A stretch of DNA of 64,000 nucleotides, taken from the NCBI RefSeq assembly GCF_006352065.1, contig NZ_CP040915.1, forward strand, positions 1,798,001 to 1,862,000. Direction: 5' to 3'. The translations under genes were made by a program, and so were the position numbers. Under the pieces are notes generated by a model. The model ran no database searches. It was not told the DNA's origin and worked only from the letters and a program-made list of their open reading frames with translations. Positions within the stretch are counted from its first letter, which is position 1. Each line of letters begins with the position of its first letter. Shown here one piece after another: positions 16,562 through 25,615 of the stretch. The DNA is from Georgenia yuyongxinii. Its GTDB lineage: Bacteria; Actinomycetota; Actinomycetes; Actinomycetales; Actinomycetaceae.

Positions 16562-19201
16562 CTATCCGCTCGCGAGCTGGGCGCGCAGAGCCCGCAGCAG
16601 GTGGTCCCGCGCCTCGATAACCAGCCGGCGCAGCGCAGCCGGCGCGTCCGGGTTCACCTCGAGCCACTCCGTGGTGCGACGCACGGCGGGGTGGTCGGCA
16701 GGGTCGCGGGCCGGCTCGGCGTCCTGGTGGGCCGGGTAGAGGCCGCGCACCAGGCGGTCGGCGATCTCGATGCTGTGCTCGACCCAGACATGGCGCAGCG
16801 CCGCGAAGTAGCGCTCCGTGTACGGCGCGGTCAGCTCGCGGTGCAGCGGCTGGGCGAAGCCGGCGAGAGTGGCGTCCACATGGTCGTTGGTGAGCGCGCC
16901 GGGGGTGAACAGCTCCTGCCACGCCGCGGCCTTGACCTCCGGGTCGGGGACGGCGGACAGCGCGGCGAGGTGCTGGGTGGCGCCGTCTGCGGTGGCGTCG
17001 CGGGCCAGCTCGCCGTCGAGCTCCTCCCTCGTGGCGTCGCCGACGGCGGCCAACGCCTGCCACAGCGACCACCGCAGCTCCGGGCCGAGTGGCAGCCCCG
17101 GAACCTCACCGGCCAGCACGGCGCGCAGCCGCGGTGCCGCCGCGGGGGCCACCGCCGCGGCGGAAGCGAGGGCGCGCGCCCACACGAGCTGGACGTCGGA
17201 GCCCGGCGCGGCCGCCAGCAGCCGGGACCAGGCGCCGTCGGCCTGCTCGTCCCGAACCTGGGGGCGTTGCGCGGCCGGCAGGTAGTGCTCGACGGCGGTG
17301 CGGGCGTTGCCGGTGAGCCCGGCCAGTACGGCGGTGTCGGTCTCGCCGGGACCGTGCCGGAGCACGAGGTCGAGGTAGTCCGCGGCGGGCAGCAGACCGT
17401 CACGGGTGGCGTTCCACAGTGCCGACCAGACGAGCGAGCGTGGCAGCGCGTCGGTCAGCGCGCCCAGGTGCTCCCGGGCGGTGGCCAGGCTGGCCGGATC
17501 CAGCCGCACCTTGGCGTACGTGAGGTCGTCGTCGTTGACCAGGACGAGGTCCGGGAGGGGCAGCCCTCTCGCGTCGGGCACCTCGGTGGCAGCTCCGGTG
17601 ACGTCCACCTCCAGCCGGTGGGTGCGCCCCAGCGTGGGCGCGGCTCCACCCGTCCGGGGACCGGCGCCGTCCGTCACCGAGTACAGGCCCACCGCCAGGC
17701 GGTGCGGGCGCAGCACCTCCTGCCCCGTCACCGGGTCGGCGCCCTCCTGGGTGACGACCAGGCGGGCGACGTGGCCGCCGTCGGCGGTGACCTGCGCCGT
17801 GAGAACCGGGGTGCCCGCGGTCTCCAGCCACACCCGCGACCACGCGGCCAGGTCACGGCCGGAGGCGCCCTCCAGCGCGGTGAGGAGGTCGCCCAGCGTG
17901 GTGGCGGACCACTGGTGCTGCCGAAAGTACGCCCGTGCACCGGCGAAGAACGCGTCCGTGCCCACGTAGGCGACGAGCTGCTTGAGCACCGCGGCGCCCT
18001 TGGCGTAAGTGATGCCGTCGAAGTTCTGCTTGGCGGCCTCGAGGTCGGGAATGTCGGCGACGATGGGGTGCGTGGTGGGCAGCTGGTCCTGGGTGTACGC
18101 CCAGGCCTTGCGCCGGTGCGCGAACGCCACCCACGCGTCGGTGAACTCGGTCGCGGCCACGGAGGCGTGGGCGCCCATGTAGTCGGCGAAGGACTCCTTC
18201 AGCCACAGGTCGTCCCACCAGCGGGGCGTGACGAGGTCCCCGAACCACATGTGCGCCATCTCGTGCAGGATCGTGTTGGCCCGGGCCTGGTACTGCGCCC
18301 GCGTGGCGGCGGACCGGAACACGTAGCTCTCGGTGAACGTCACGCAGCCGGGGTTCTCCATCGCACCGAGGTTGTACTCGGGCACGAAGACCTGGTCGTA
18401 CTTGCCCCACGGGTAGGGGAAGGCGAAGGCCTCGTGGAAGAAGTCGAGCCCCTGCCGCGTGACCTCGAGGAGATGCTCAGCGTCGAGGTGCTCGGCAAGG
18501 GATGCCCTGCAGAGCAGCCCGAGCGGGACCTCGAGGGTGCCGCCGTCGGGCAGCGGGGCGGACCAGGGCCCGTTGACCCGGTGGTACGGGCCGGCGACGA
18601 CGGCGGTGAGGTAGCTCGACATCCGCGGCGTGGGGGCGAAGGTCCAGCGGCGCAGCGCGGGGTGCGCGCTGTCGGCCGGCAGGTCCTCCACCTCCGCGGG
18701 GACCTGGTTGGAGAGCACCTCCCAGGCGGCTGGCGCGAGCACCTCGAACGTGAAGGAGCCCTTGAGGTCGGGCTGTTCGAAGGTGGCGAACACCCGACGC
18801 GAGTCGGCCGGCTCGTATTGGGTGTAGAGGTAGGTCGCGCCGTCCACGGGGTCGGTGAAGCGGTGCAGGCCCTCACCCGTGCGGGAGTAGAGACCCTCAC
18901 CCTCGACCGTCACCTCGTTCTCGGACCCGTCCGCCGTCAGCCCGGTCAGGAGCACACGGGCGCCGTCGTGCTCCGGCTCGACCGAATGACCGTTGACGAC
19001 GACGGAGCTCACCTCACCGAGGAAGTCCAGGAAGGTGGTCGGTGCCGTGGCGGTGAACCGCACGGTCGTGGTGGTGGGGAAGGTGGTGCGCGCCGGGTCG
19101 GGCGCCCCGCTCAGGTCCACGCGCACCAGGTACTCGCTCACGCGCAGGTGGGTGCTGCGCTCGCGGGCCTCGGTGCGGGTCAGGTTCGCCGTGGTGCTCA
19201 T
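16562..19201 (-). CDS. pepN: Aminopeptidase N, M1 family
   Basis: 879 residues from ATG 19201 (a TTG 12 bp upstream is possible). Cytosolic zinc aminopeptidase that removes N-terminal residues. Visible motifs: substrate-binding GAMEN (279-283), zinc HEMAH (313-317) with the third ligand in LKESFAD (near 336), and KGAAVLKQL. The C-terminal half is the alpha-helical ERAP1_C-like domain. There is no signal peptide, unlike the lipoprotein M1 enzyme at 7605. It ends 270 bp before the synthetase operon on the same strand; being a housekeeping enzyme, its closeness to that operon may be chance. Confidence 0.93.
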   Translation of the reverse strand: MSTTANLTRTEARERSTHLRVSEYLVRVDLSGAPDPARTTFPTTTTVRFTATAPTTFLDFLGEVSSVVVNGHSVEPEHDGARVLLTGLTADGSENEVTVEGEGLYSRTGEGLHRFTDPVDGATYLYTQYEPADSRRVFATFEQPDLKGSFTFEVLAPAAWEVLSNQVPAEVEDLPADSAHPALRRWTFAPTPRMSSYLTAVVAGPYHRVNGPWSAPLPDGGTLEVPLGLLCRASLAEHLDAEHLLEVTRQGLDFFHEAFAFPYPWGKYDQVFVPEYNLGAMENPGCVTFTESYVFRSAATRAQYQARANTILHEMAHMWFGDLVTPRWWDDLWLKESFADYMGAHASVAATEFTDAWVAFAHRRKAWAYTQDQLPTTHPIVADIPDLEAAKQNFDGITYAKGAAVLKQLVAYVGTDAFFAGARAYFRQHQWSATTLGDLLTALEGASGRDLAAWSRVWLETAGTPVLTAQVTADGGHVARLVVTQEGADPVTGQEVLRPHRLAVGLYSVTDGAGPRTGGAAPTLGRTHRLEVDVTGAATEVPDARGLPLPDLVLVNDDDLTYAKVRLDPASLATAREHLGALTDALPRSLVWSALWNATRDGLLPAADYLDLVLRHGPGETDTAVLAGLTGNARTAVEHYLPAAQRPQVRDEQADGAWSRLLAAAPGSDVQLVWARALASAAAVAPAAAPRLRAVLAGEVPGLPLGPELRWSLWQALAAVGDATREELDGELARDATADGATQHLAALSAVPDPEVKAAAWQELFTPGALTNDHVDATLAGFAQPLHRELTAPYTERYFAALRHVWVEHSIEIADRLVRGLYPAHQDAEPARDPADHPAVRRTTEWLEVNPDAPAALRRLVIEARDHLLRALRAQLASG

Positions 19202-19335
19202 TTGGGCACTCAACCACCTTGGCGCCCGCGGTCACCAGCCCGCGGGTAGGCGGATGAGCTCCCGCCGCGGGCGAGCCGGTGCCACGCTGGGACCAACCGG
19301 GAGCGCCGGGCCGGCGGCGCGGGAAGAGGTGCGTC

Positions 19336-20253
19336 ATGGACCACGCCTTCCCCGACGGCGCGGTGGTCGTCGGCGTCGACGGCAGCGGCAAGGCACAGCA
19401 CGCCCTGGTGTGGGCAGGGGAGGAGGCCGCCCGGCGCCGGTTGCCGATCCACGTGCTCTACGCGTTCTCCCCACGGATCTCGGCCCGGTCCTACGAGCTG
19501 CTGCCGACGGCCGAGCTGATCGCCGCGGGGGAGAGGATCACCGCCACCGCCGCTGCGGAGCTGCGCGCCGCCCATCCGGAGGTCGACGTGACCGCCGAGG
19601 TGCAGCTGGACGAACCTGCCGTCGCGCTGGTGGATGCCTCAGGGCGCGCGTCCATGAGCGTCCTCGGCGCCCGTGGCCTCGGGACGGTGCTGGGACGACT
19701 CCTCGGCTCTGTCTCGCAGAAGGTGGCCGCCCACGCAGCGGGACCGGTCGTCGTCGTGCGGGAGGGGGCCACCCGCTCCGACGGCCCGGTGGTCGTGGGC
19801 GTCGACCCCGAGCACGACGCGCCCGAGCCGCTCGAGTTCGCCTTCACGCACGCGGCGGCCCACGGCGTCGGAGTGCGGATCGTGCACGCGGCGCACCACG
19901 AGAGGCTCCGTGCCGACCTGGCGGACGGGCGGGTCCACGACCTTCTCGCCGAGGCGGACCGGCACGGACTGGAGGCGGCCCGCGAGCTGGGAGCACGCTG
20001 GGCGCAGCGCCACCCCGCGGTGCCGGTGGAGGCCCGGACGGTCCTGGGCCGGCCGGTGGACGAGCTCGTGCGCGAGGCCGCCGACGCCAGCCTGCTGGTG
20101 GTGGGTGCGCGCGGCCACCACGGGCTGGCGGGAGTGCGGCTGGGATCGGTGGCCCGCGGGGTGCTGCACGAGGCGCCGCTCGTCGCCGTCGTGCGCCGGC
20201 ATGACGGCAACCCGAGAGACCATGACGGGGTGATGCCGGCCACCGCATCATGA
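19336..20253 (+). CDS. Tandem universal stress protein (two USP domains)
   Basis: 305 residues. Two UspA-type domains, each starting with a beta strand and VGVD motif (AVVVGVDGSGKAQHAL; VVVGVDPEHDAPEPL) and ending in the nucleotide-binding G-x2-G-x9-G-S signature (VLGARGLGTVLGRLLGSVSQ; VVGARGHHGLAGVRLGSVAR). Such tandem proteins bind ATP and act in dormancy or stress responses in actinobacteria. The frame runs upstream to 19279; ATG 19336 is chosen because GAGG lies at the right distance and it starts next to the first domain. The last residues DGVMPATAS come from the first copy of a short repeat that continues past the stop. Confidence 0.88.
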   Translation: MDHAFPDGAVVVGVDGSGKAQHALVWAGEEAARRRLPIHVLYAFSPRISARSYELLPTAELIAAGERITATAAAELRAAHPEVDVTAEVQLDEPAVALVDASGRASMSVLGARGLGTVLGRLLGSVSQKVAAHAAGPVVVVREGATRSDGPVVVGVDPEHDAPEPLEFAFTHAAAHGVGVRIVHAAHHERLRADLADGRVHDLLAEADRHGLEAARELGARWAQRHPAVPVEARTVLGRPVDELVREAADASLLVVGARGHHGLAGVRLGSVARGVLHEAPLVAVVRRHDGNPRDHDGVMPATAS

Positions 20254-20303
20254 CGGGTCGGTGCCGGCCACCGCATCATGTCGGTGCCGGCCACCGCGTC
20301 GCC
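20235..20303. repeat. Three direct copies of an 18-bp sequence at a gene end
   Basis: GCCGGCCACCGCATCATG occurs at 20235-20252 and 20263-20280, and with one A-to-G change and a different tail at 20286-20303. The first copy encodes the C-terminus and stop of the universal stress protein. Confidence 0.85.
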
Positions 20304-20397
20304 CGGGCGCCTGACGGCCGGGCGGACGGCGTCGTCCTGGCCCCGCGCCTATCCTGAGCGGGCCGGCGCCGGCCGGCCCCGAGCCAGGAGGGGCGAC

Positions 20398-20907
20398 ATG
20401 ACGACGCAGCAGCAGGCTGCGCCCACCGGACAGGACGACGACGGGCGCAAGGAGACCCCGGAGGAGCGGTCGGACCGCAACTGGAACGAGCTGCTCCAAG
20501 AGCTCCGGGTGACGCAGACCGGCGCGCAGATCCTCACCGGTTTCCTCCTTACACTGCCCTTTCAGCCGGCCTTCGCGGACCTGGACGACTTCCAGGTGAC
20601 GGTCTACCTGCTGCTGGTGAGCCTCGCGGCACTGACGACCCTGCTCGTGGTCACCCCGGTCAGCGCGCACCGCTTGCTGTTCCAGCGGCGGCTCAAGCCC
20701 GAGCTGGTGCGCGGCGGGCACCGCGCCGCCCTCGGCGGGCTCGCCTGCCTGGCGCTCGTGGTCACCGGCACCATCCTGCTGGTGTTCGACGTCGTCGTCG
20801 GGCGCGGGGCGGCCCTCGCGGCCGGCGGGGTCACCCTGGGCCTGATCCTCTTTGGGTGGGTGCTGTTCCCGCTGGTCTACGGACGCCGCGGCAACCCGCG
20901 GCGATGA
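20398..20907 (+). CDS. DUF6328 membrane protein
   Basis: 169 residues. The hydrophilic N-terminus ends in RSDRNWNELLQELRVTQTG, followed by TGAQILTGFLLTLPFQPAF and four predicted transmembrane helices, the pattern of the DUF6328 family. Function unknown. ATG 20398 has AGGAGGGG at good spacing, and TATCCT at 20350-20355 may be the -10 of its promoter. The next gene starts 4 bp after the stop, so the two probably share a transcript although their functions look unrelated. Confidence 0.75.
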   Translation: MTTQQQAAPTGQDDDGRKETPEERSDRNWNELLQELRVTQTGAQILTGFLLTLPFQPAFADLDDFQVTVYLLLVSLAALTTLLVVTPVSAHRLLFQRRLKPELVRGGHRAALGGLACLALVVTGTILLVFDVVVGRGAALAAGGVTLGLILFGWVLFPLVYGRRGNPRR

Positions 20908-20911
20908 GCTG

Positions 20912-21343
20912 ATGAGGGAGACGTCGAAGGTGCGGGTGACCGACTCGGTGCTGCTCGATCCCCGGGAGCTGCGCTGGCGCTTCTCCCGTGCCGGCGGGCC
21001 CGGCGGGCAGGGGGTCAACACCACGGACTCACGCGTCGAGGTCAGCGTCGATCTCGCCGGCTCGCCCGCGTTCTCGCCGGCCCAGCGCGAGCGGGCCCTG
21101 GCGCGGCTCGGGGACCGAGTGGTCGACGGCGTGCTGACGGTGACGGCATCGGAGCACCGGTCCCAGCTGCAGAACCGCCATGCCGCGCTGGACCGGCTCA
21201 CCGCGCTGCTCCGCGAGGCGCTCGCACCGCCGCCCCGGCCCCGCCGACCCACCCGGATCTCGCGCGGAGCGGTGCGGCGGCGGGCCGCGGCGAAGCAGCA
21301 GCGCAGCCAGGTCAAGCAGCTGCGGCGGCGTCCCGACGACTGA
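20912..21343 (+). CDS. arfB: Peptidyl-tRNA hydrolase ArfB-like (class I release factor domain)
   Basis: 143 residues. It carries the release-factor catalytic motif in SRAGGPGGQGVNTTDSRVEV (GGQ), and a basic C-terminal tail rich in Arg and Lys (RRRAAAKQQRSQVKQLRRR) like the tail that ArfB/ICT1 threads into the empty mRNA channel. Expected role: rescue of ribosomes stalled without a stop codon. It lacks codon-recognition domains, as ArfB does. ATG 20912 is used; the upstream frame inside the DUF6328 gene has no support. Confidence 0.87.
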   Translation: MRETSKVRVTDSVLLDPRELRWRFSRAGGPGGQGVNTTDSRVEVSVDLAGSPAFSPAQRERALARLGDRVVDGVLTVTASEHRSQLQNRHAALDRLTALLREALAPPPRPRRPTRISRGAVRRRAAAKQQRSQVKQLRRRPDD

Positions 21344-21462
21344 GGGCATGGTCTACCGGGCGTGGGACGCGCTCAGCCTTCTCGGCGGACAGGTGTGCTG
21401 ATGCTCGTGGCACCGGCCGCCGTCGTCGCCGCCCGGGCGCCCGGGCGTGACATCCTGGTCCG

Positions 21463-21939
21463 GTGAACCGTGCCGACTGGCTCGTCGCCGCCCAGGCCGC
21501 GGCGCTCACGGGCATCGTGTGGCCCGGGCGGGCGCGTTGGGCCCTACCGCCGGTGGCCACTGCCGCGGCGAGCCTGCTGGTGGCCGGTGGAGCCGCGCTA
21601 GCGGTGGCCGGCGTTCGTCCGCTGGGGCCGCACGTCACCCCGCGGGTCGCCCCGCCGCCGGGCGCTCAGCTGGTCACCACCGGCGCCTACGCCGTGACCC
21701 GCAACCCGATCTACACCGGCCTGCTGGCGGGGTCGGTCGGGGCGGCGGTGCTGCGCCGTCGCCCCGCGCCACTGGTCAGCGCCGGGCTGCTCGGCCTGGT
21801 CCTGGCGACGAAGGTGCGCCTGGAGGAGCGGGCCCTCGAGGGGCGGTTCGGGTCGCGCTACCGCGCGTATGCCGCGCGAACTCCTCGCCTGGTGCCGCGC
21901 CGGCGCCGCCTGGTGCCGCGCCGGCGCCCGCCCGGCTGA
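21463..21939 (+). CDS. Isoprenylcysteine methyltransferase-family membrane protein (second copy)
   Basis: 158 residues, several hydrophobic helices, then the family signature GAYAVTRNPIYTGLLAG and the C-terminal LEERALEGRFGSRYRAYAARTPR. It differs clearly from the copy at 2552. Substrate unknown. GTG 21463 is preceded by CATCCT at 6 nt, so a leaderless start is plausible. The C-terminus is odd: LVPRRR is repeated, encoded by a 21-bp direct duplication at about 21890-21931, which looks like a recent slippage event and adds basic charge to the tail. Confidence 0.75.
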   Translation: MNRADWLVAAQAAALTGIVWPGRARWALPPVATAAASLLVAGGAALAVAGVRPLGPHVTPRVAPPPGAQLVTTGAYAVTRNPIYTGLLAGSVGAAVLRRRPAPLVSAGLLGLVLATKVRLEERALEGRFGSRYRAYAARTPRLVPRRRRLVPRRRPPG

Positions 21940-21979
21940 CACCGCCGTCACGAGACCCATCCCGAACCCTGGAGGCGCC

Positions 21980-23215
21980 ATGGCCCCGCCCCGGACGCTG
22001 CTGATCGTCCTCGCCGGTGGTGCGGGCGCCCGGTTGGGCTCGGTGGCCGACGCGGCCGCGGCGTCGGCGCTGCGCTTCGCGGGCAGCCACCGCCTCATCG
22101 ACTTCCCGCTCTCGCACGCCCGCAACAGTGGCATCCCCGACGTGTGGGTCCTCGAGCGGCACCATGCGATCACCGCGCACCTCGCCGGCGGCCGCCCGTG
22201 GGACCTCGACCGGACCCGGGGCGGTCTGGTGGTGCGCGGCCTGGGCGAGGTGGCGGACGGGGCGGCGGCCGGCAGCGCGGACGCGCTGTGGGCGCAGGTG
22301 GACGCGATCGGGGCGTACGAGCCGGAGGTGGTGCTCGTCGCGCCGGCGGACGCGGTCTACCGGATGGACTACTCAGCCGTCGCCGCGGAGCACCTGCGCA
22401 TCGGGGCCGCCGCGACCGTGGTGACCACGCGGTACGACGGCGACCGCTCCCGGCACGGTGTGGTGGTGGTGCGTGAGGGCCGGGTGACCCACTACGCCCA
22501 CCGGCCACGGGTGGCGCGCACGGACGTCATCGCGACCGGTGTCCTCGCGTTCGAGCCCCGTGAGCTGCTCGCGCGCCTGACCAGCCTGCGCCGGGACCGC
22601 GCCGGTGACGGGGCCCTCGGGGACATCGGGGAACGCCTCATGCCGGGCGTCGCGGACGCGGGCGACGCCGTCGAGCTGCGGCACACCGGCTACTGGCGCG
22701 ACGTGGGCACCGTGGCGGAGTACTGGCGCGCACACATGGACCTGCTGACCCGGCCGCCCTTCGACCTCGACGATCCCGCCTGGCCCATCTCCACCCGCCA
22801 GCTACGGCACGCCGCGGCGCGGCTCACCGCCGGCGCCGAGGTGGACCGCGCGCTGGTCAGCGCCGGCGCGGTCGTGGAGGGCACCGTGCGGCGCAGCGTG
22901 CTGGGGCCCGGTGTGCACGTGTCACCGGGCGCGGTGGTCTCGGACGCCGTCCTTCTCGACGACGTACGGATCGGCCCCGGGGCCCAGGTGCACCGCGCGG
23001 TCGTGGACGAGGGAGCCCGGGTGCGGGGCCGCGCGGAGGTGGGTGCGCCCGCGCCGACCGGTCCCGCCGCGGAGGCGGACGCCGCCGTCGAGGCAGGTGC
23101 CGCCGTCGGAACAGGTGCCGCCGTAGGCGACGGCGAGATCGCCCTGGTGGGCGCGCGGGCCGTGGTGCACCCCCGCAAGCGGGTACCGCCGGGCGGGCGC
23201 TACGGGGCCCGGTAG
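21980..23215 (+). CDS. GlgC-like nucleotidyltransferase with atypical active site
   Basis: 411 residues. The N-terminal nucleotidyltransferase domain has LAGGAGARLGSVADAAAAS and FAGSHRLIDFPLSHARNSGI, matching ADP-glucose pyrophosphorylase except that the KPA segment near the allosteric/substrate site is replaced by Ala/Ser. VAPADAVYRMDYSAV keeps the catalytic Asp region and GYWRDVGTVAEYW the substrate loop. The C-terminal part has hexapeptide repeats (beta-helix) followed by an Ala/Val/Gly-rich low-complexity tail. It may be a diverged GlgC, a sugar-nucleotide transferase of another specificity, or a regulatory homologue. ATG 21980 has GGAGG at 5 nt. Confidence 0.75.
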   Translation: MAPPRTLLIVLAGGAGARLGSVADAAAASALRFAGSHRLIDFPLSHARNSGIPDVWVLERHHAITAHLAGGRPWDLDRTRGGLVVRGLGEVADGAAAGSADALWAQVDAIGAYEPEVVLVAPADAVYRMDYSAVAAEHLRIGAAATVVTTRYDGDRSRHGVVVVREGRVTHYAHRPRVARTDVIATGVLAFEPRELLARLTSLRRDRAGDGALGDIGERLMPGVADAGDAVELRHTGYWRDVGTVAEYWRAHMDLLTRPPFDLDDPAWPISTRQLRHAAARLTAGAEVDRALVSAGAVVEGTVRRSVLGPGVHVSPGAVVSDAVLLDDVRIGPGAQVHRAVVDEGARVRGRAEVGAPAPTGPAAEADAAVEAGAAVGTGAAVGDGEIALVGARAVVHPRKRVPPGGRYGAR

Positions 23216-23264
23216 TCCGAACGCGGCGACAGGTGGGCCCTGCCGACAGGTGTGTCGCGATCCT

Positions 23265-25346
23265 CTAGCGTGCCGCGCCGGCGGACGCCCGGGTGGCGGC
23301 CACCAGGTGCTCGGGGACCGGCTCGTAGTGGTCCGGCACGGCCCGGTAGTGGCCACGCCCGGCGGTCAGTGCACGCAGGTCGACGGCGTAGCGCCGCAGC
23401 TCCGCGGCCGGCACCAGCGCCTCGATCACTTCCTCGCCGCCCGTGCCACCGCCGGTGTCCACCACCCGGCCGCGCCGGGTCGCCAGATCGGCGAGCACGT
23501 CGCCCTGGCTGGCGCTGGGCACCACCACCGTGACCGCCACGACCGGTTCGAGCACCACGGTGCCGGCCTGCGCGAGCGCCTGCGACAGGCCCATCGCTGC
23601 GGCCGTGCGGAACGCCATGTCGGAGGAGTCCACCGAGTGGTACTTGCCGTCCACGCACTCCACCCGCAGGTCTGTCACGCGGTGCCCGAGCGGCCCGCCC
23701 TGGCGCATGGCGTCGTCGACCCCGCGCTGCACAGCCGGGAGATAGTTGCGGGGGATGGCGCCGCCGACGATCTTGTCGACGAACTCCAGACCGGTCCCGC
23801 GCGGGGCGGGGGAGACCCGCAGCTGGACGACGGCGAACTGGCCGTGCCCGCCCGACTGCTTCTTGAGCTTGCCCTCGATGTCGACCGGCCGGGAGATCGT
23901 CTCCCGGTACGGGACCTTGACGTCCTCGGTCTCGACCTTCACGCCAAACTTCCGCTCGAGGCGCTCCAGCGCCACGGCGAGGTGGGTGTCGCCGACCGCC
24001 GTGAGGAGCACCTGGCCGGCCTCCTCGTCCTGCACGACCGTCAGCCCCGGGTCCTCCGAGCACAGCCGGCGCAGCGCCTCGGGCAGCTTGTCGTCGTCGG
24101 ACTGCGTCACCGGGCGGACCGCCCGGGTGAACCCGGCCGCCGGGGCCGGCAGCGGGGACAGCGCGACGGGCCGGCCGGGCAGGGCGAGCAACGACCGCGT
24201 AGGGGATCCGGCCAGCTTCGCGACGCCCGCGATGTCGCCGGCGACGACCTTCTCGGCAGTCAGGTGGTCCCGGCCACGCAGGAAGAACAGGCCGTGCAGA
24301 CGTTCTTCGGTCCCGGTGGTGGTGTTCGTGAGGTGGTCGTCGCCGCGCAGCGTGCCGGAGAGCACCTTCAGCAGCGACACCTGCCCGACGAACTGATCGG
24401 CCATGGTCCGGAACACCTGGACGAGTGGCTCGCCGACCGGGTCGGCCGTGACCGTGGCCTCCTGACCACCGACGAGGATGCCGACCGGGCGCACGTCGGG
24501 GGAGGGGCCGAGCTCGCAGACGAAGTCACCCAGGCGGTCCACGCCGACGCCCGTCGCAGCCGAGCCAAGCAGCACGGGGTGGACGGCGGCCGAGGCCACC
24601 TCCCGGGCCAGCGTGCGCTCGACGTCGGCCGCCGAGATGGACTCGCCGGCGAGGTACCGCTCGAGCTGGTCGTCGTCACCGGAGACGACCTCCTCGACGA
24701 GCTCGTCGTGGCGGCGCCGCTCGTCGTCGACCTGGTCGGCGGGAATCGCCACCTGGGAGCCGCGCCCCTCGGCGTCGTACTCCCGCGAGCTGTCGAAGAT
24801 CAGGTCGGTGACGCCGTGGAAGCCCTGCTGGCTCCCCACCGGCAGCTCGATCGGTACGACACCGGCGCCGAAGGACTCACGCAGCTGGGTCAGCGTGCCC
24901 TCGAAGTCGGCACCGGCCTTGTCCTCCTTGCTGAGGAAGAAGAGCCGGGGCAGGCCGAGCTCCTCGCACCTGCCCCAGGCTCGGACGGTGCCGGCCTGGA
25001 CGCCGTCGACCGCGCTGACGATGATCACCGCGAGGTCGGCGACGGACAGGGCGGCGTCGACCACCTGGGTGAAGTCGTCGTGGCCGGGGGTGTCGAGCAG
25101 GTTGACCTTGCAGGTCTGCCCGGCCTGGGTGGTCCAGTCCAGGGCGGCGACGGCGATGGTCAGGGTGGCGCGGCGGCGCACCGACTCCGGCTCGACGTCG
25201 AGGATCGACGTGCCGTCGTCCACCCGCCCCAGGCGGGTCGCGGACCCGGCCCGGTACAGGAGCGCCTCGGCGAGCGAGGTCTTCCCGGAGGCCTGGTGCC
25301 CCAGCAGCACCACGTTGCGGATGGCGGTGGTGACGACGTCGCCCAT
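23265..25346 (-). CDS. EF-G2-like translational GTPase
   Basis: 693 residues with elongation-factor-G architecture: P-loop GHQASGKTS, DTPGHDDF, then EF-G domains II-V ending with a domain V region (VVVPSASQGDVLADLATRRG). It differs from EF-G: the guanine-specificity motif NKxD reads SKED, and the RGITI segment of switch I is replaced by RRATLTIAV. This fits the actinobacterial EF-G-like group (EF-G2/FusA2), reported to lack normal translocation activity. Role unsettled. ATG 25346 follows a GGGGAG site; the frame is open further upstream but without ribosome site. It converges with the GlgC-like gene. Confidence 0.85.
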   Translation of the reverse strand: MGDVVTTAIRNVVLLGHQASGKTSLAEALLYRAGSATRLGRVDDGTSILDVEPESVRRRATLTIAVAALDWTTQAGQTCKVNLLDTPGHDDFTQVVDAALSVADLAVIIVSAVDGVQAGTVRAWGRCEELGLPRLFFLSKEDKAGADFEGTLTQLRESFGAGVVPIELPVGSQQGFHGVTDLIFDSSREYDAEGRGSQVAIPADQVDDERRRHDELVEEVVSGDDDQLERYLAGESISAADVERTLAREVASAAVHPVLLGSAATGVGVDRLGDFVCELGPSPDVRPVGILVGGQEATVTADPVGEPLVQVFRTMADQFVGQVSLLKVLSGTLRGDDHLTNTTTGTEERLHGLFFLRGRDHLTAEKVVAGDIAGVAKLAGSPTRSLLALPGRPVALSPLPAPAAGFTRAVRPVTQSDDDKLPEALRRLCSEDPGLTVVQDEEAGQVLLTAVGDTHLAVALERLERKFGVKVETEDVKVPYRETISRPVDIEGKLKKQSGGHGQFAVVQLRVSPAPRGTGLEFVDKIVGGAIPRNYLPAVQRGVDDAMRQGGPLGHRVTDLRVECVDGKYHSVDSSDMAFRTAAAMGLSQALAQAGTVVLEPVVAVTVVVPSASQGDVLADLATRRGRVVDTGGGTGGEEVIEALVPAAELRRYAVDLRALTAGRGHYRAVPDHYEPVPEHLVAATRASAGAAR

Positions 25347-25615
25347 TGCGCACTCCCCGTCGAGTGGGTGACAGCCGTGCCGGTGCCCGGCCTTGACCCA
25401 GAATGCTAGTTGGCCGGGCGGCCGGGGCGGAGGCGTCTGGAGCATTTGCCGAGGCCGGATCGGACGGTGCGTCAACCGGATCGGACGGTGCGTCGAGCGG
25501 GAGCGACGCGGCCGTGTGGGACACGGCACGGCTCCGCGTGTCGGCTGGGTGCCGCGCCGCGGCGCGTAGCAGGGTGGTCGGGGCCGCGAGAGACGTGGCG
25601 AGGAGAGGATCGACG

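Noticed and set aside
16445-19249. Long plus-strand open frame opposite pepN
   Set aside because: Antisense shadow of the aminopeptidase gene with no recognisable protein features.
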